Below are positions 21,268 to 33,030 of a DNA stretch of 64,000 nt, piece after piece; position 1 is the stretch's first letter; each line of letters begins with the position of its first letter. The stretch covers positions 33,755,437 to 33,819,436 of the forward strand of contig JAPWDM010000002.1 in assembly GCA_035578155.1 (NCBI GenBank). The letters are read 5' to 3'. The DNA is from Brachynemurus nebulosus (lineage: Eukaryota > Arthropoda > Insecta > Neuroptera > Myrmeleontidae). Both the position numbers and the translations under genes were made by a program. Under the pieces are notes generated by a model. It worked only from the letters and a program-made list of their open reading frames with translations, searched no databases and was not told where the DNA came from.

Positions 21268-22536
21268 GAAGAGACTGGGGCTAAATGGTAAATTGTGAAA
21301 ACCATTTTTTTGCATTATCTTTTGAATGTCAACAGTTAACAAGCTGAAATTTTGACCTTACAGGGCTTTCTTAACTAGAAAGCAAATGACATTAGTAATT
21401 TGAAGTTCATTTGAGCCTTATGGTGTACATATTCTTAAATGTGTTTCGATAATGCCAAAGTAATTTTCTTTGCTGCCATACTTTTGTATCCGAAATGGAG
21501 TTTTCATCTGAAACGAAAATATATCCTCATCAAAGTAAGTTTATTAGTTCATTTATATATTGTGAATACGGATACTTAAAAAATTTTTGTATATTTATCG
21601 TCATCATTTGTTGTCAAAGCTCAAAACGTACCTTGGGGCTAAGTGTTAAACGGCTTTTTTATTCTATTCTATTTTCTTTTCTTATTTGTTGGCTTATCGG
21701 GTTAAGCGGAGCAAGTTGTAGATACTCCAAACATATTGCAACTGTTAAAACCTGCTTTCCGTTATCAAAAATTATCGACACCGAGTTATTTTTCATCAAT
21801 TGATTATAACGGCTTAATTTATACTTCGTTGTCCCACCGATCTGGTCAGCAATAGAATATTTTCAAAAAAAATGGTTTTCGATACGTTTCGTAAACGTTA
21901 ACTTTTGATCTTAAATATCTCGTAAACGGTGTATCGTAGCTCAAAAACAATAAAATTTTTGATGGCTTAAGCGAAGCAAATTGTGGGTATTCCAAACATA
22001 TTTGGACGGTCAAAACCTACTTTTCATTACCGAAAATTATCGATATCGAAAATAACGATATTTTTAAAATTTAGGTATCTAAATTTCTACCTATTCGTTA
22101 TCTATTGTATTATAAAATTCTCGAAATTTTTTAGTAGCTTTTATTTCCAGAAAAAAAAGTCAAGCTAATAATTTTTTATTTTCCTTCTTGTAAAAGTTGT
22201 ACTTTTCAATAAATGGGCGTGTTTCTTTACATCACTCATCGTTGTCATATCCTTTTACAAACTCAGAAAGTGGTTTCAGTAGGCTAGAAATATATTGAAA
22301 CACTCAATTTCACCCATTTAACATTTAGCCCCACCATGGGGCTAAAAAAATTTAGGTTCAGAAAAAAGGAAAAAACATCCATTTTTCGTGGAGAAATCAC
22401 AAACTTCATTATGAAAAGTTGTCGAGAACTAAATTCTCTACAATATGATTGTGTTCATATATAGGTATATGTTTGAGGATTTAGTGCCCCAAAAAAAATA
22501 TTTGTTAAAAATTTACCATTTAGCCCCAGTCTCCCC
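21268..22536. mobile_element. Non-autonomous pogo-like element with GGGGCTAAATGG motif
   Basis: Inverted ends GAAGAGACTGGGGCTAAATG (left) and GGGGAGACTGGGGCTAAATG (right, reverse complement) continue in step for about 27 bp. TA flanks both ends (21266-21267, 22537-22538). The end motif GGGGCTAA(A/G)TG recurs inside at 21633-21650, and in both orientations at 22317-22347. A stretch of about 95 bp is also duplicated inside (about 21688-21784 and 21961-22056). No transposase motif is found in the ORFs. Superfamily assignment is by TA duplication and layout shared with the pogo elements in this window. Confidence 0.78.
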
Positions 22537-22538
22537 TA

Positions 22539-23130
22539 CATATTAATTTCTGTCAATTATTAATTTAAACTTTAACAAAAGTTGTTTAATTCATTTCGAA
22601 GAAAATAATTTTCATTTTACGAAATATTTGTTATGTTAAGAAAAGTTTTTAAAATGAAAACTTTAACATTCATCGCCGAGCCGTGGCTATTCAATATTAC
22701 GTATCAGTGAAAATTACACTTCCACTAAACAGATAGAGACAAGCCGTATACACATTTATACACGTCACACACAAGTTGTAAATTTCAACATATTTATACA
22801 AGAATGGTTTTTATTAGGGCCGTCGGAAGGTTAATTGGCCCGCTAGGCGAAATATCTTTTGGCGCCCCCGAACTTGATAAACACTTATTTAGACATAACA
22901 ACAATTAAAAGTTATACAATGAATCTTAAACATTTAACATGTAAAAGTTTTTCACAAAGTATTAACACAGTTAAATCAGTACTAATTATGCTTATTTACT
23001 TACAATAAATTATTTGTTAATAAATAGTTAAAAAAAGATAAGAAAACAAAAGATTAGAGAATACAAAGTTTAACAAAACAGAACATAAAAAACTGAATAT
23101 TATATTTTACTTTTTCTAGTTTTAAGCTTA
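22539..23130. other. No gene; short G/C-rich patch
   Basis: Near 22818-22880 a sequence 'gggccgtcgg...ggcgcccccg' resembles a transposon end but has no partner. Nothing else seen. Confidence 0.4.
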
Positions 23131-24612
23131 CAAGGAAAGGTTCCCAGGTGTCCGCCTCGGACTTCAATCACGCTGAAATATGTTATTCTACGTCGAAATC
23201 TAAGATACACGTATTTTTTTTATCGGCGGAAAAACGGTTTGAAGGGGTGAAATTGCCCTTCTTCAAAAATTAAGGTAAAAATTTAATTTTTCAAATATCT
23301 CGAAAACAATAAGAGATAGAGCAAAATTTTAAATTGGCGATATTGCCCTTTTTTTAAAGAGCTATCTATTGATATTAAATTTGTTCAAATTACATCAACA
23401 GGGGTGGTTAGGGGTTAAAATTTGGGGGTTAATTTTGCAAAAAGGGGGTGAAAAATAAACAATATAAAAAATTCGTTCTCAGATTTGAAATCTACGTCAA
23501 AAAATTTAATTGACCTGTTTTTGCTCAATGTTCTAATATTAAGTCTAGGGGTAGTTAACTAGGGGGTGACTGTGTCGAATAGTCGTACTACTTGGATAAT
23601 TCAAGTTTTTCTTCATGGAAAATAGCTTAAGACAATTAGAATAACGTAGAAATGAAATTCTGGATTCCAAAATTCAGTTTGAACAACACTGAAGAGGAGG
23701 TAAGTCACCCTTTTAAATTACATACTAGTTTACATACACTCATTTTTACTATTAACTCACTGACAGTAGATAATAATGTCACAATAATTGGTTCTGAAGT
23801 TGGACTATCGTATAGTTAGTTAGGTTACTTAGGTTTCCATTTATTTTGAAAATATCGTTATTTTCGGTATCCATAATTTTCGATAACGACAACTAAAATA
23901 TTCATTTAAAAACAGACCTAATAAAAATCTTACATACGATAGTCCAACTTTAGAACCACTTATTGTGACATTATTACCGACTGTCAGTGTGTTAATAGTA
24001 AAAATGAGTGTATGTAAACTAGTAAGTAATTTAAAAGGGTGACTTACCTCCTCTGCAGTGTTGTTCAAACTGAATTTTGGAATCGAGAATTTCATTTCTA
24101 CGTTATTCTAATTGTCTTAAACTATTTTCCATGAAGAAAAACTTCTTGAGCTACCCAAATAGTACGACTATTCGACACAGTCACCCCCTAATTAACTACC
24201 CCTAGACTTAATATTTGAACATTGAGCAAAAACAGGTCAATTAGATTTTTGACGTAGATTTCAAATCTGTAAACAAAAATTTTGTATTATTTATTTTTGA
24301 TCCCCTTTTTGCAAAATTAACCCCCAAATTTTAACCCCCAACCACGCCTGTTGATGTAATTTGAATAAATTTAATATCAATAGATAGCTCTTTAAAAAAG
24401 AGCGATATCGTCAGTTTAAACTTTTGATCTATCTCTTACTGTTTTCGAGATCTTCGTAAAATTAAATTTTTACCACAATTTTTGAAGGGCGATTTCACCC
24501 CTTCGGACCGTCTTTCCGCCGATAAAAAAAATACGTGTCTCTTAAATTTTGACGTAGAATAATATATTTCAGCGGCATTAAAATCGGAGGCGGACCTGGG
24601 TACCTTTCCTTG
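23131..24612. mobile_element. Large foldback element, 1.48-kb imperfect palindrome
   Basis: The left arm (from CAAGGAAAGGTTCCCAGG at 23131) and the right arm (reverse-complemented from 24612, CAAGGAAAGGTACCCAGG) match over about 680 bp each with scattered differences, around a short centre near 23820-23925. TTA lies immediately outside both ends, a possible 3-bp target duplication. No ORF has a recognisable motif. Related fragments occur at 59195-59575 (arm) and 63755-64000 (centre). Confidence 0.85.
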
Positions 24613-24796
24613 TTAGAAAATATAAGAACTAGTTCTTAAAAAACGATCGATGGTTTGCACTAATAACTCTTGTACATTTAATATTGTCGCCAAGTCTATC
24701 AGTGTTTCCTGTGTCATGAAATGCGTTATTCTTGTAGGCTGGAATCATGTGCATTATTAACTGGAATAACATTAGACCGTATAATATGAAATGTCG

Positions 24797-25590
<794 letters not shown>

Positions 25591-25603
<13 letters not shown>

Positions 25604-27165
25604 CCTCCCCGCTGAGTTTGAGGCCTATTCCAGATGAGTATTGGCTCGTTTGGATGGGCCGATAATGCATTTCGTTTAACTAGTTGGTTTCTGATGATTT
25701 TCTGGATGGCAATGCACACGATGACAGTTACAATGAGAAAAATGACAGTTATGTACAGACCCGACGCATGAACATATGTTGCAGTCCTTACCTCCCCCAC
25801 TTCTCTCCTGTTTTCGATGTTAGCCATGTTAAGTTTATTAAGGTTGATTTTGGGCAATAGCTGGTATTGTTCAACTTGTAGCTCATGAAGAGGTAAAATG
25901 TGAAGTTGTTCTGTAGCGCTGAATTCCTGGTTTCGATACAGTGTCCCTTTAATGGTGATTTCACATTTGTTGAAGTAGATCAATGTGGTTCCGGTTATAG
26001 CTCGTTGATCTATACCGCAGGTAGTGAAAATTGTAAGATTTTTGGCATTTTTGATTATAATATGTTGCGGGGTTACTTGTTTAATTTTTGCCGTTTCTTC
26101 AGATTCCTCGTAGGTGCAGTTGGCTGTCTGTCCTTGGAGGATACGGTTAAAGCAATTGTCGGTCTGTGGTATTTTTACTAAATCTTCTTTATTACATATG
26201 TACAATTTATTAAGTTGTTGGCATTCCTTTTTTGAAAAGTAATTTACATTTTTTCCGCTAAGGATATATGGATATGGGACTACTATGGATTTATTTTTTA
26301 TAGGTAACGGTTCCAAAAGGTTAAGTTGATAAAATTCGGGTTCGAAAATAGGAATACGTACATTGAAAATGATATTAGTGTTATTGTAGTACGCTTGAAA
26401 TGTTAATAGTTCATATACTTGATACAAGGATTGAATGGGTAGGTTTTGGGATTGTAGAATTTCATAAGCGTGATCTAATTCGTCGGGGGACAATATTAGG
26501 GTAGGAAGTACATTCAGTTTTGCAAGATTTATTGCTTGAGTTAGCTGAATCAAATGCGAATGCAATAGATCGATATTATATATTATATGATTAACATGTT
26601 GAAAAGCACTTAGAAAGTTCTGTTCCCGATTATTTAAACTGCCCGCTACTTGATCTCTCATTGTGGAGAAAATTTTATTTATGGCATCCTGCTGTAAATT
26701 TATGTGTTCTGAAATATTATTAAATCTTTGGAACATCATCTCGTTGATTTTAATTTGTTTATTGCTACTAGAAACTAAATTGTGTTGGTTTAATTTGATA
26801 TTTTCTATATCCTGGTTTATTCTTAGCGCATCTTCGTTGTCCATATTACCGGTTATAAATTTTATAGCAGAACCTAATGCATTTATGAGGGCTCTTTTTA
26901 CGCGTATAGGGTAAATTTGTTTAAATGTGTTTTGTAATTCTTTGAATTTTAATTTGACTATGTTTTTAAGAGAATTATTTAAATAATTGCTATCGTTATC
27001 GAGATATTTTAAAGAAGTTTCAATTTTTTCCAAATTTTCCTTATAAAGGTTAAGGTTAATGATGTGTAGGAATTTGTTATATCCTTGGTTGAGTCTGCCC
27101 TGCCCTAGTTGCACAGCCACTAGTCCCGGGTTGTTCGTTAAGTCCCGTATTTCGAGTCTCTGCAT
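25591..27165 (-). CDS. env: Envelope protein of the errantivirus
   Basis: Intact frame of 524 codons overlapping the end of pol by 89 nt. A furin-type cleavage site RVKR is at residues 88-91, followed at once by a Gly/Ala-rich hydrophobic segment (ALINALGSAIKFITGN) that fits a fusion peptide, as in other errantivirus Env proteins. A single transmembrane segment lies near residues 470-490 with a short basic cytoplasmic tail. The first ATG gives no signal peptide, so translation probably begins upstream on a spliced RNA; candidate donor GTGAGT at 32154-32159 and acceptor TTACAG near 27197 are guesses. The C-terminal codons pass through the polypurine tract into the LTR. No break is seen. Confidence 0.9.
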
Positions 27166-30100
27166 TTTCGTTATTTTCGTCAGGAGTAGCGTTATTCTGT
27201 AACAAGGTAGGTCGCCTTAGTTTTCTTTTAGGGATTTTCCGATTTTTAGTATCAGTCACTGTTGCCCTATTGTTAGTTTTAATAGTGATTTGTTTAAATT
27301 TTTTATGTAACTTATTATTTTGTTTATTTTCCTGAAAATAACTTATTTGGTTGGGTGAATAGTTGATGGGTGGTTCGCGTTTAGTATTTATTTTATTTAT
27401 TTTGTTTTCTTTGTTTTGGACCTGATTTTGAAATGATTCACGTAGGAACTTTTCACGTTCTTGTTGTACCATTTCCGCGTTGGGGGTTAATTTAGCGTCA
27501 TATTTCCGTCCAAAAAATAATTCGTATGGAGTGCAATTTATGGCGTTATGTATGGAGTTGTTATATATAAAAATTGTATGTAACATTTTCAGGCTAGGTG
27601 AAGAAGATTTGTCTGTGGCGTGAGTGATACGGTATTTTTCCAGGAGTGTTGAATGAAATCGTTCAACAGGAGAATTTGACGTTGAACTTCTAATAGCCGT
27701 TATATGTATATTAATTCCGTATGTTTCACAAAATTGTCTAAATCGTATAGAATCGAACCCTTTTTCGGCGTCAACTACTATATTTTTTGGTCGTCCGTAT
27801 TGCGAAATATATTGCGCCATTGCTTCGAGAATATGGGGTGTGTTTCTTGTTTCAATTTCGTACGCCTGTCCGAAACGTGAGAATTTATCAATGATAGTTA
27901 AATATTTTAAATTGTCCAAATAAAATATGTCCAAGTGGACAATTTCAAGAGGTTGTGTCGGCGTTTGAGTTAGTTCAAAAGTTTGCTTAGGAGGTCGTCG
28001 ATCGTATTTGTTTTCATTACAAAGTTTGCAATTGTTAACGTAGTATGATATTTTTGATTTTAAATTTGGGAAGTAGTGGTTACGTCTTAAATGAATAAAA
28101 GTCTCATTAATGCCTGTGTGTCTAAAGTCGTGGTATTTTTTTATAAGTTCGTCCTGCTTGTCTTCTTCTAAAACGTCTTCGAGGATTTTAGTGGCTCTAA
28201 TAATACGATATTGTTTGCCTTGTGAAAAGTAATCAGAGTATATTCTTTGTATTTTTGAGAACAATTCATCGTCGGGACAATAAAGGGCTAAAAGGAGTTT
28301 TGGTGGAACATTCTCTTTTATTACGGAGATAAGTGTATCGTCATCGTCAGATGTTAAGTTAATCGTGATACGTCGTCGCGTATTAAAAAGAATTTCAAAT
28401 TTACGTTTCCTGACATTTTGTGTGTTCTCTGTTTTATTGATAATCAATTGATTTTTAAAATCGTTTAGAGGGTTTTCCGAAATTCGTATTAAAGATGTAT
28501 CATCTTCGGAGGCACTGTGTACAGTTTCAATAGAAGTACTATCTGTCGAATTGTTATTGGTATTAGTGCTACTATTCATCGAGTGAATGCTACTATGAAG
28601 GTTGCTGTCTATTAATACACGAGAGAGTGCGTCTGCATTGGCATTTTGACGTCCAGGTTTATGAATGATTTGGTAGTCGAATTCTTCGAGTTTCAGTCTC
28701 CATCTTACCAATTTACTATTGGGTTCTTTTAGAGACATGAGCCAACGAAGAGGTTGATGGTCAGTAATTATAGTGAAACGTCGTCCGTAAAGGTATGGTC
28801 TAAAATACTTTGTTGCCCATACGATGGCCAAAAGTTCTTTTTCTATTGTCGAGTAATTTTGTTCCGTGTTAGTCAAAGTTCGGGATGCATAACAAATAGG
28901 ATGGTCTTTTCCTATTGGACCCTGTGACAAAATTGCACCAATTGCCACATTGCTAGCATCGGTAGTCAAAAGAAATTCCTTGTTGAAATCAGGGTAAGCA
29001 AGGATAGGATCGTTAGTAAGGAGATCCTTACAGGTATCGAAGCACTTAATGAATTCAGGTGTATGTTTGACATTTTCACCTTTCTTCAGGCACTTGGTCA
29101 TGGGTTTTGTCAATTTAGCGAAGTCCTTGATGAACTTCCTGTAGTAGCCTAAAAGTCCAAGGAATGATTTGATGTCTTTTTGAGTTTTCGGGATAGGAAA
29201 TTTTTGAATAGCTCGAATTTTGTCCGGATTTGGCTTAATTCCTGCGTCGGTTACAACATGTCCTAAAAAATCTATTTCACGTCTAAGAAATTCACTCTTG
29301 TCAAGTTGGATTTTTAGATTTGCGTCTTTTAGTCTACTGAATACTTTGTCTAAATTAATTATGTGTTCTTGTAATGATGTCGAGTAAACAATAATGTCGT
29401 CCATGTATACTAGACACGAAGTTCCTTGCAAGTCCTTTAAAACGTTATCCATAACCCGTTGAAAGGTTGACGGAGCGTTTTTTAATCCAAAGGGCATGCG
29501 TACGTACTCGTAATGCCCATGGTCTACTGTGAAGGCAGTCTTTTCTATATCGCGCGGATGTACTTCAATCTGATGAAAACCAGATGCTAAATCTAAAGTG
29601 GTGAAGTACATGCACTTTCCTAATTTGTCTAGTATGTCTGTAATGTTGGGAATGGGGTATTTGTCTCCTATCGTCTTGTCATTTAATTTTCGGTAGTCCA
29701 CTACTAATCTCCATTTCTGTTTCCCGCTCGCGTCTTGCTTCTTTGGAACAATCCAAATGGGACTACTCCAGGGCGAGTAACTAGGTCTAATTATTCCCTG
29801 CTGTAACATTTTGTCTATTTGAGTTTTTACTTCGTCCCTATGAATATACGGGTATCGATAAGATTTTGTGTAAATAGGTAAATCGTCAGTCGTTTTAATT
29901 TCGTGCTTAATTTTGTTTGTAAAAGTTAAGTCCTGTCCGTCTTTATAAAATATATCTTCGTATTTACGACAAATTTTGAAAATTGCTCTTTTCTCTTCAG
30001 TGTTTAAATGTTCTGTCCTAATTAGATTTTCTATAGGAGGTTGAATATTATCGTTATTCGAAACGATTTGGTTAAAATTGCAATCAATAAAATCATGATT

Positions 30101-30748
30101 TAGAATTTCGACTTTTAATGGTTGTTCAATTAAAAACTTTTGGTTACTATTAGTCAAATTGATTACCGGTGCAAATATGTGCCAATCATTTGCTCTGTAT
30201 ATACCTGAAGGGATTAAAAATTTATTTTGAATTCTAGTTTCTGTGACGTAGACATCTCCTGATTGTACGTCTATAGGTAATCTGATTATTTGTTTACAAT
30301 TAGAATTTATTGTGTGAATCCCACTTGTTATGTTTGGTTTAAAAAGTAATTTATTTCTAGCAAAAGGTGTAATTAACTGTTTGTTGGGAATATCAATTTG
30401 AGCTCCTAACTGATTTAGTGCGTCCAGTCCTATGAGTCCGTCGAAATAGGCATGAAATTTAAGCAATAAGAATTCAATAGTGCCGTTTTGATTAAATTCG
30501 TCAAATGTGGGTAAAGGTACTTTTTTTGTAACCGTGTGGGTCCCTAATAATGCTTTAATAGATACGGGATTTATGGTTTCTGTTGCATTGAGATGTATGT
30601 GTTCAGGATTTATAAAGGAGTGGGAGGAACCTGTATCAATTAGAAATTTTAGAGCTTGTCCGTTTCCGTTGTCTATGTGAATATAGGGTAAGGTTGATTC
30701 CAGTAGATTCGTTTCTATGTATCCGTACTGTGGTCCCAATTGTACTGA
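27077..30748 (-). CDS. pol: Pol polyprotein of the errantivirus
   Basis: Open frame of 1220 codons counted from a TTG at 30739; translation is expected by -1 frameshift from gag at 30748-30754. Protease LIDTGSSHS with Asp35. Reverse transcriptase about 290-475, with DLASGFHQIE and catalytic YMDD at 445-448. RNase H about 588-707 (Asp594, Asp660, Asp703). Integrase zinc finger H870, H874, C904, C907, then catalytic D937, D990 and E1026. The C-terminal tail is Asn/Lys-rich. All key residues are present and no stop or frameshift is seen. The integrase of this group prefers alternating purine-pyrimidine targets, in line with the TA tract that hosts this copy. Confidence 0.95.
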   Translation of the reverse strand, partial: SVQLGPQYGYIETNLLESTLPYIHIDNGNGQALKFLIDTGSSHSFINPEHIHLNATETINPVSIKALLGTHTVTKKVPLPTFDEFNQNGTIEFLLLKFHAYFDGLIGLDALNQLGAQIDIPNKQLITPFARNKLLFKPNITSGIHTINSNCKQIIRLPIDVQSGDVYVTETRIQNKFLIPSGIYRANDWHIFAPVINLTNSNQKFLIEQPLKVEILNHDFIDCNFNQIVSNNDNIQPPIENLIRTEHLNTEEKRAIFKICRKYEDIFYKDGQDLTFTNKIKHEIKTTDDLPIYTKSYRYPYIHRDEVKTQIDKMLQQGIIRPSYSPWSSPIWIVPKKQDASGKQKWRLVVDYRKLNDKTIGDKYPIPNITDILDKLGKCMYFTTLDLASGFHQIEVHPRDIEKTAFTVDHGHYEYVRMPFGLKNAPSTFQRVMDNVLKDLQGTSCLVYMDDIIVYSTSLQEHIINLDKVFSRLKDANLKIQLDKSEFLRREIDFLGHVVTDAGIKPNPDKIRAIQKFPIPKTQKDIKSFLGLLGYYRKFIKDFAKLTKPMTKCLKKGENVKHTPEFIKCFDTCKDLLTNDPILAYPDFNKEFLLTTDASNVAIGAILSQGPIGKDHPICYASRTLTNTEQNYSTIEKELLAIVWATKYFRPYLYGRRFTIITDHQPLRWLMSLKEPNSKLVRWRLKLEEFDYQIIHKPGRQNANADALSRVLIDSNLHSSIHSMNSSTNTNNNSTDSTSIETVHSASEDDTSLIRISENPLNDFKNQLIINKTENTQNVRKRKFEILFNTRRRITINLTSDDDDTLISVIKENVPPKLLLALYCPDDELFSKIQRIYSDYFSQGKQYRIIRATKILEDVLEEDKQDELIKKYHDFRHTGINETFIHLRRNHYFPNLKSKISYYVNNCKLCNENKYDRRPPKQTFELTQTPTQPLEIVHLDIFYLDNLKYLTIIDKFSRFGQAYEIETRNTPHILEAMAQYISQYGRPKNIVVDAEKGFDSIRFRQFCETYGINIHITAIRSSTSNSPVERFHSTLLEKYRITHATDKSSSPSLKMLHTIFIYNNSIHNAINCTPYELFFGRKYDAKLTPNAEMVQQEREKFLRESFQNQVQNKENKINKINTKREPPINYSPNQISYFQENKQNNKLHKKFKQITIKTNNRATVTDTKNRKIPKRKLRRPTLLQNNATPDENNENAETRNTGLNEQPGTSGCATRAGQTQPRI

Positions 30749-32100
30749 AAATTTTGATCGTCAATTTCAGCCTGAGGTGTCATATGATCATTTGACTGAT
30801 CGTATTCCGAATATTGTTCGTTTTCGTTGTTAGTATCAACATATTCGACGTATTCATCGAGTGATGAATAGTTTTGTGCTTCTGCATTGTGAAGCTCTTT
30901 GCTTGTAAAGGTTGGTTTACTTTGAGTTTGGAAAAAATTTGGTTTTGGTTGTTGTGGAGGATTTGTACGTGACTGAGGAATATTATTATTTCTTATGCTG
31001 ATCCTATTACTACCAATTTCCATGGGTGTTGGTTTTGGAAATTGCCTAGTGTTTTGTTGTGTTTGAAATGGTCTAAATTGTTGTGTTTGTTGTGTTTGAA
31101 ATGGTCTAAATTGTTGTGTTTGTTGTGTGTAATAAGGATTATATGTAATGGGTGGTCTTTGAATAAATTGCGGTGTAGACGGTATATTCCTAAGAGGTCT
31201 ATTTTGTGTTAATTTAATGTTTGTTTGAGGTTGTATGTATGAGCGTTGATGATAATGTATGTTTTGTTCTCTAACTGCATATTCAAATGCATTTTGAATA
31301 GTATCCGGATTTCTAGCTCTTACTACGGAGCCTATTGGTTCACGAAGTCCGGCAAGAAAGACATCTTTTGCTAAATTTTTAAAAAGCGATAATTTAGATG
31401 ATATAGCTGATTGATTTGATTCATTTAACTTAGTGAAGTTAACCAGAGAGGAAAGAATTTCTATGATTTGCGCATAGAATTCCTCCATCTTTTGATTTGG
31501 AGTTTGTCTTAAATTGTGTAAATCACGAATTAATGTTGTTTCATTACGTTTGTCAGCGTAATGAGATATTAAATTTGATTTAATAATATTCCAATCGGTT
31601 GGTGTACCGTACATATTCAGTACTTCGTTTGCATCACCAACAATTTTGTTGCGGATAGCACGTATCCACATTTTGCCATAACCTTGCGTCCAATCGATTG
31701 TAACGCAACTCATAATTTCCTCCACATTCTCTATGAAATCATGTAACGTTCTTGGGTTACCGTTAAATTCCGGAAGATTTTTGATTGGATCCGGTATTTT
31801 GAAGGCTTCTAATATTTGTGAAAAACCGGTTATTTCTTGTGAAGTCATGTCTATTTTTGTATTTGAAAAGGTGTTTAAACTAATAGAAGTATTTGGTAAT
31901 TGATTTGATTCAGTAATAAGGTTATTATTTGATTGATTACTAATATTATCTAAATCTAAAGAGTTGCCCTGTATCGTATTCTCTGATACAATCGCACCTG
32001 ACTCAGTTATTACGTATACAGCGTCCAACTGAGGAACGTCCGATCTAGGATATGGTTTAAATGATGGTGTTTTTAATTTGAGGCGTAAAAATTTGGACAT
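30715..32100 (-). CDS. gag: Gag protein of the errantivirus
   Basis: Intact frame of 461 codons. The middle third has the helical capsid pattern (for example WTQGYGKMWIRAIRNKI, KMEEFYAQIIEILSSL). As in known errantiviruses there is no CCHC knuckle. Instead the C-terminal third is Gln/Asn/Pro-rich and includes an 11-residue tandem repeat FRPFQTQQTQQ (31035-31125), the product of a recent 33-bp duplication. The protein forms the particle core. The pol frame overlaps its last codons in the -1 frame. The start is the first ATG after about 260 nt of leader. Confidence 0.92.
   Translation of the reverse strand: MSKFLRLKLKTPSFKPYPRSDVPQLDAVYVITESGAIVSENTIQGNSLDLDNISNQSNNNLITESNQLPNTSISLNTFSNTKIDMTSQEITGFSQILEAFKIPDPIKNLPEFNGNPRTLHDFIENVEEIMSCVTIDWTQGYGKMWIRAIRNKIVGDANEVLNMYGTPTDWNIIKSNLISHYADKRNETTLIRDLHNLRQTPNQKMEEFYAQIIEILSSLVNFTKLNESNQSAISSKLSLFKNLAKDVFLAGLREPIGSVVRARNPDTIQNAFEYAVREQNIHYHQRSYIQPQTNIKLTQNRPLRNIPSTPQFIQRPPITYNPYYTQQTQQFRPFQTQQTQQFRPFQTQQNTRQFPKPTPMEIGSNRISIRNNNIPQSRTNPPQQPKPNFFQTQSKPTFTSKELHNAEAQNYSSLDEYVEYVDTNNENEQYSEYDQSNDHMTPQAEIDDQNFQYNWDHSTDT
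30748..30754 (-). promoter_or_regulatory. -1 ribosomal frameshift site A AAT TTT
   Basis: On the minus strand the gag codons read CAA AAT TTT CAG, giving the heptamer A_AAT_TTT (X XXY YYZ). After a -1 slip the next codon is in the pol frame and open. The gag stop is 31 nt downstream. Confidence 0.75.
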
Positions 32101-32363
32101 ATATAAGCAGAAAGGAACAAATATGAAATAGCGAAAAAATGTGTAATCACTTTACTCACAGAATGCTCCAGATTACTTTCATTTCCTTGTAGTAGATAGG
32201 TTTCGTTGCTGTTTAAAGGATTGGAATCCACGCACTGCTGGTCGATGACTGTGTACCACTTTCCTTAATGAGCCGTTAAGGTTGAGTCACTGTCCTGATG
32301 ATCCGTCAGTCTTTTAACTCACAATACACTAATGAACCGACAACAATGTAACAACAATCCGAA

Positions 32364-32374
32364 CGACTGCGCCA
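32364..32374 (-). other. tRNA-Ser-type primer-binding site of the errantivirus
   Basis: The minus strand reads TGGCGCAGTCG starting at the last base of the 5' LTR, the site used by 17.6/297-type errantiviruses and complementary to the 3' end of tRNA-Ser. Confidence 0.88.
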
Positions 32375-32778
32375 GTTATGTTTTACAACAATTAAAATTA
32401 GTTTTTAAAAAATTTATTTTAATTAACTTTCACAAATTTGATACAATAAAATATTACAAAGAAATGAATAATGCCCGAACAGAGATTACGCCTAGCTTAA
32501 CTGCTAAATCGGAAGTTAAATGTGTCTTTTGTTTTAATCGTTTATATATGTTTTATAATGATTATTAAGCATAAAGAATTAATACATATTACATGTTGTG
32601 TATAATTACAATTTTAGATAATAAAATAAAATGATGATATGAATAATATTATAATATGATATGTTAATGTTCATAAGTTTGTTATAATTGCCCTATGACA
32701 CTAAATTCTATGAAACGTATAGGCGACTGTGTGAAGACGCTGATGTAGCTTATTTGGCGGATGTGGTCATTCCATAAC

Positions 32779-32779
<1 letters not shown>
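32374..32779 (-). repeat. 5' LTR of the errantivirus
   Basis: 406 bp, same length and, by reading, the same sequence as the copy at 25198-25603. Confidence 0.95.

Positions 32780-32869
<90 letters not shown>
32780..32869. repeat. (TA)n microsatellite, right of errantivirus
   Basis: Slightly interrupted TA tract, the continuation of the one at 25102-25197. Confidence 0.96.
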
Positions 32870-32870
<1 letters not shown>

Positions 32871-33030
32871 CGGAATTCTAATAATAAATATAACATTATT
32901 TATATTTACACAAATATGTATTGATAAAAATATTATATTTTGCTTCCATATACATTTTCAGGGGATGAAACATCCCATGTAAATTAAAAATTAGAAACTT
33001 AAAAATTCACGAAATTTTTTTTACATGTAC
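32870..33030. repeat. Minisatellite of ~125-bp units (right part)
   Basis: Resumes with 'ggaattctaataataaatataac', matching 'agagttctagtaataaatataac' at 24988 in the left part, and reaches the next CTTAAAAATT at 32997. It shows that the errantivirus split an existing array. Confidence 0.78.

Noticed and set aside
23841..24095. 84-codon minus-strand ORF in the large palindrome
   Set aside because: No family motif; lies in palindromic DNA and is not kept in the copy at 63755-64000.
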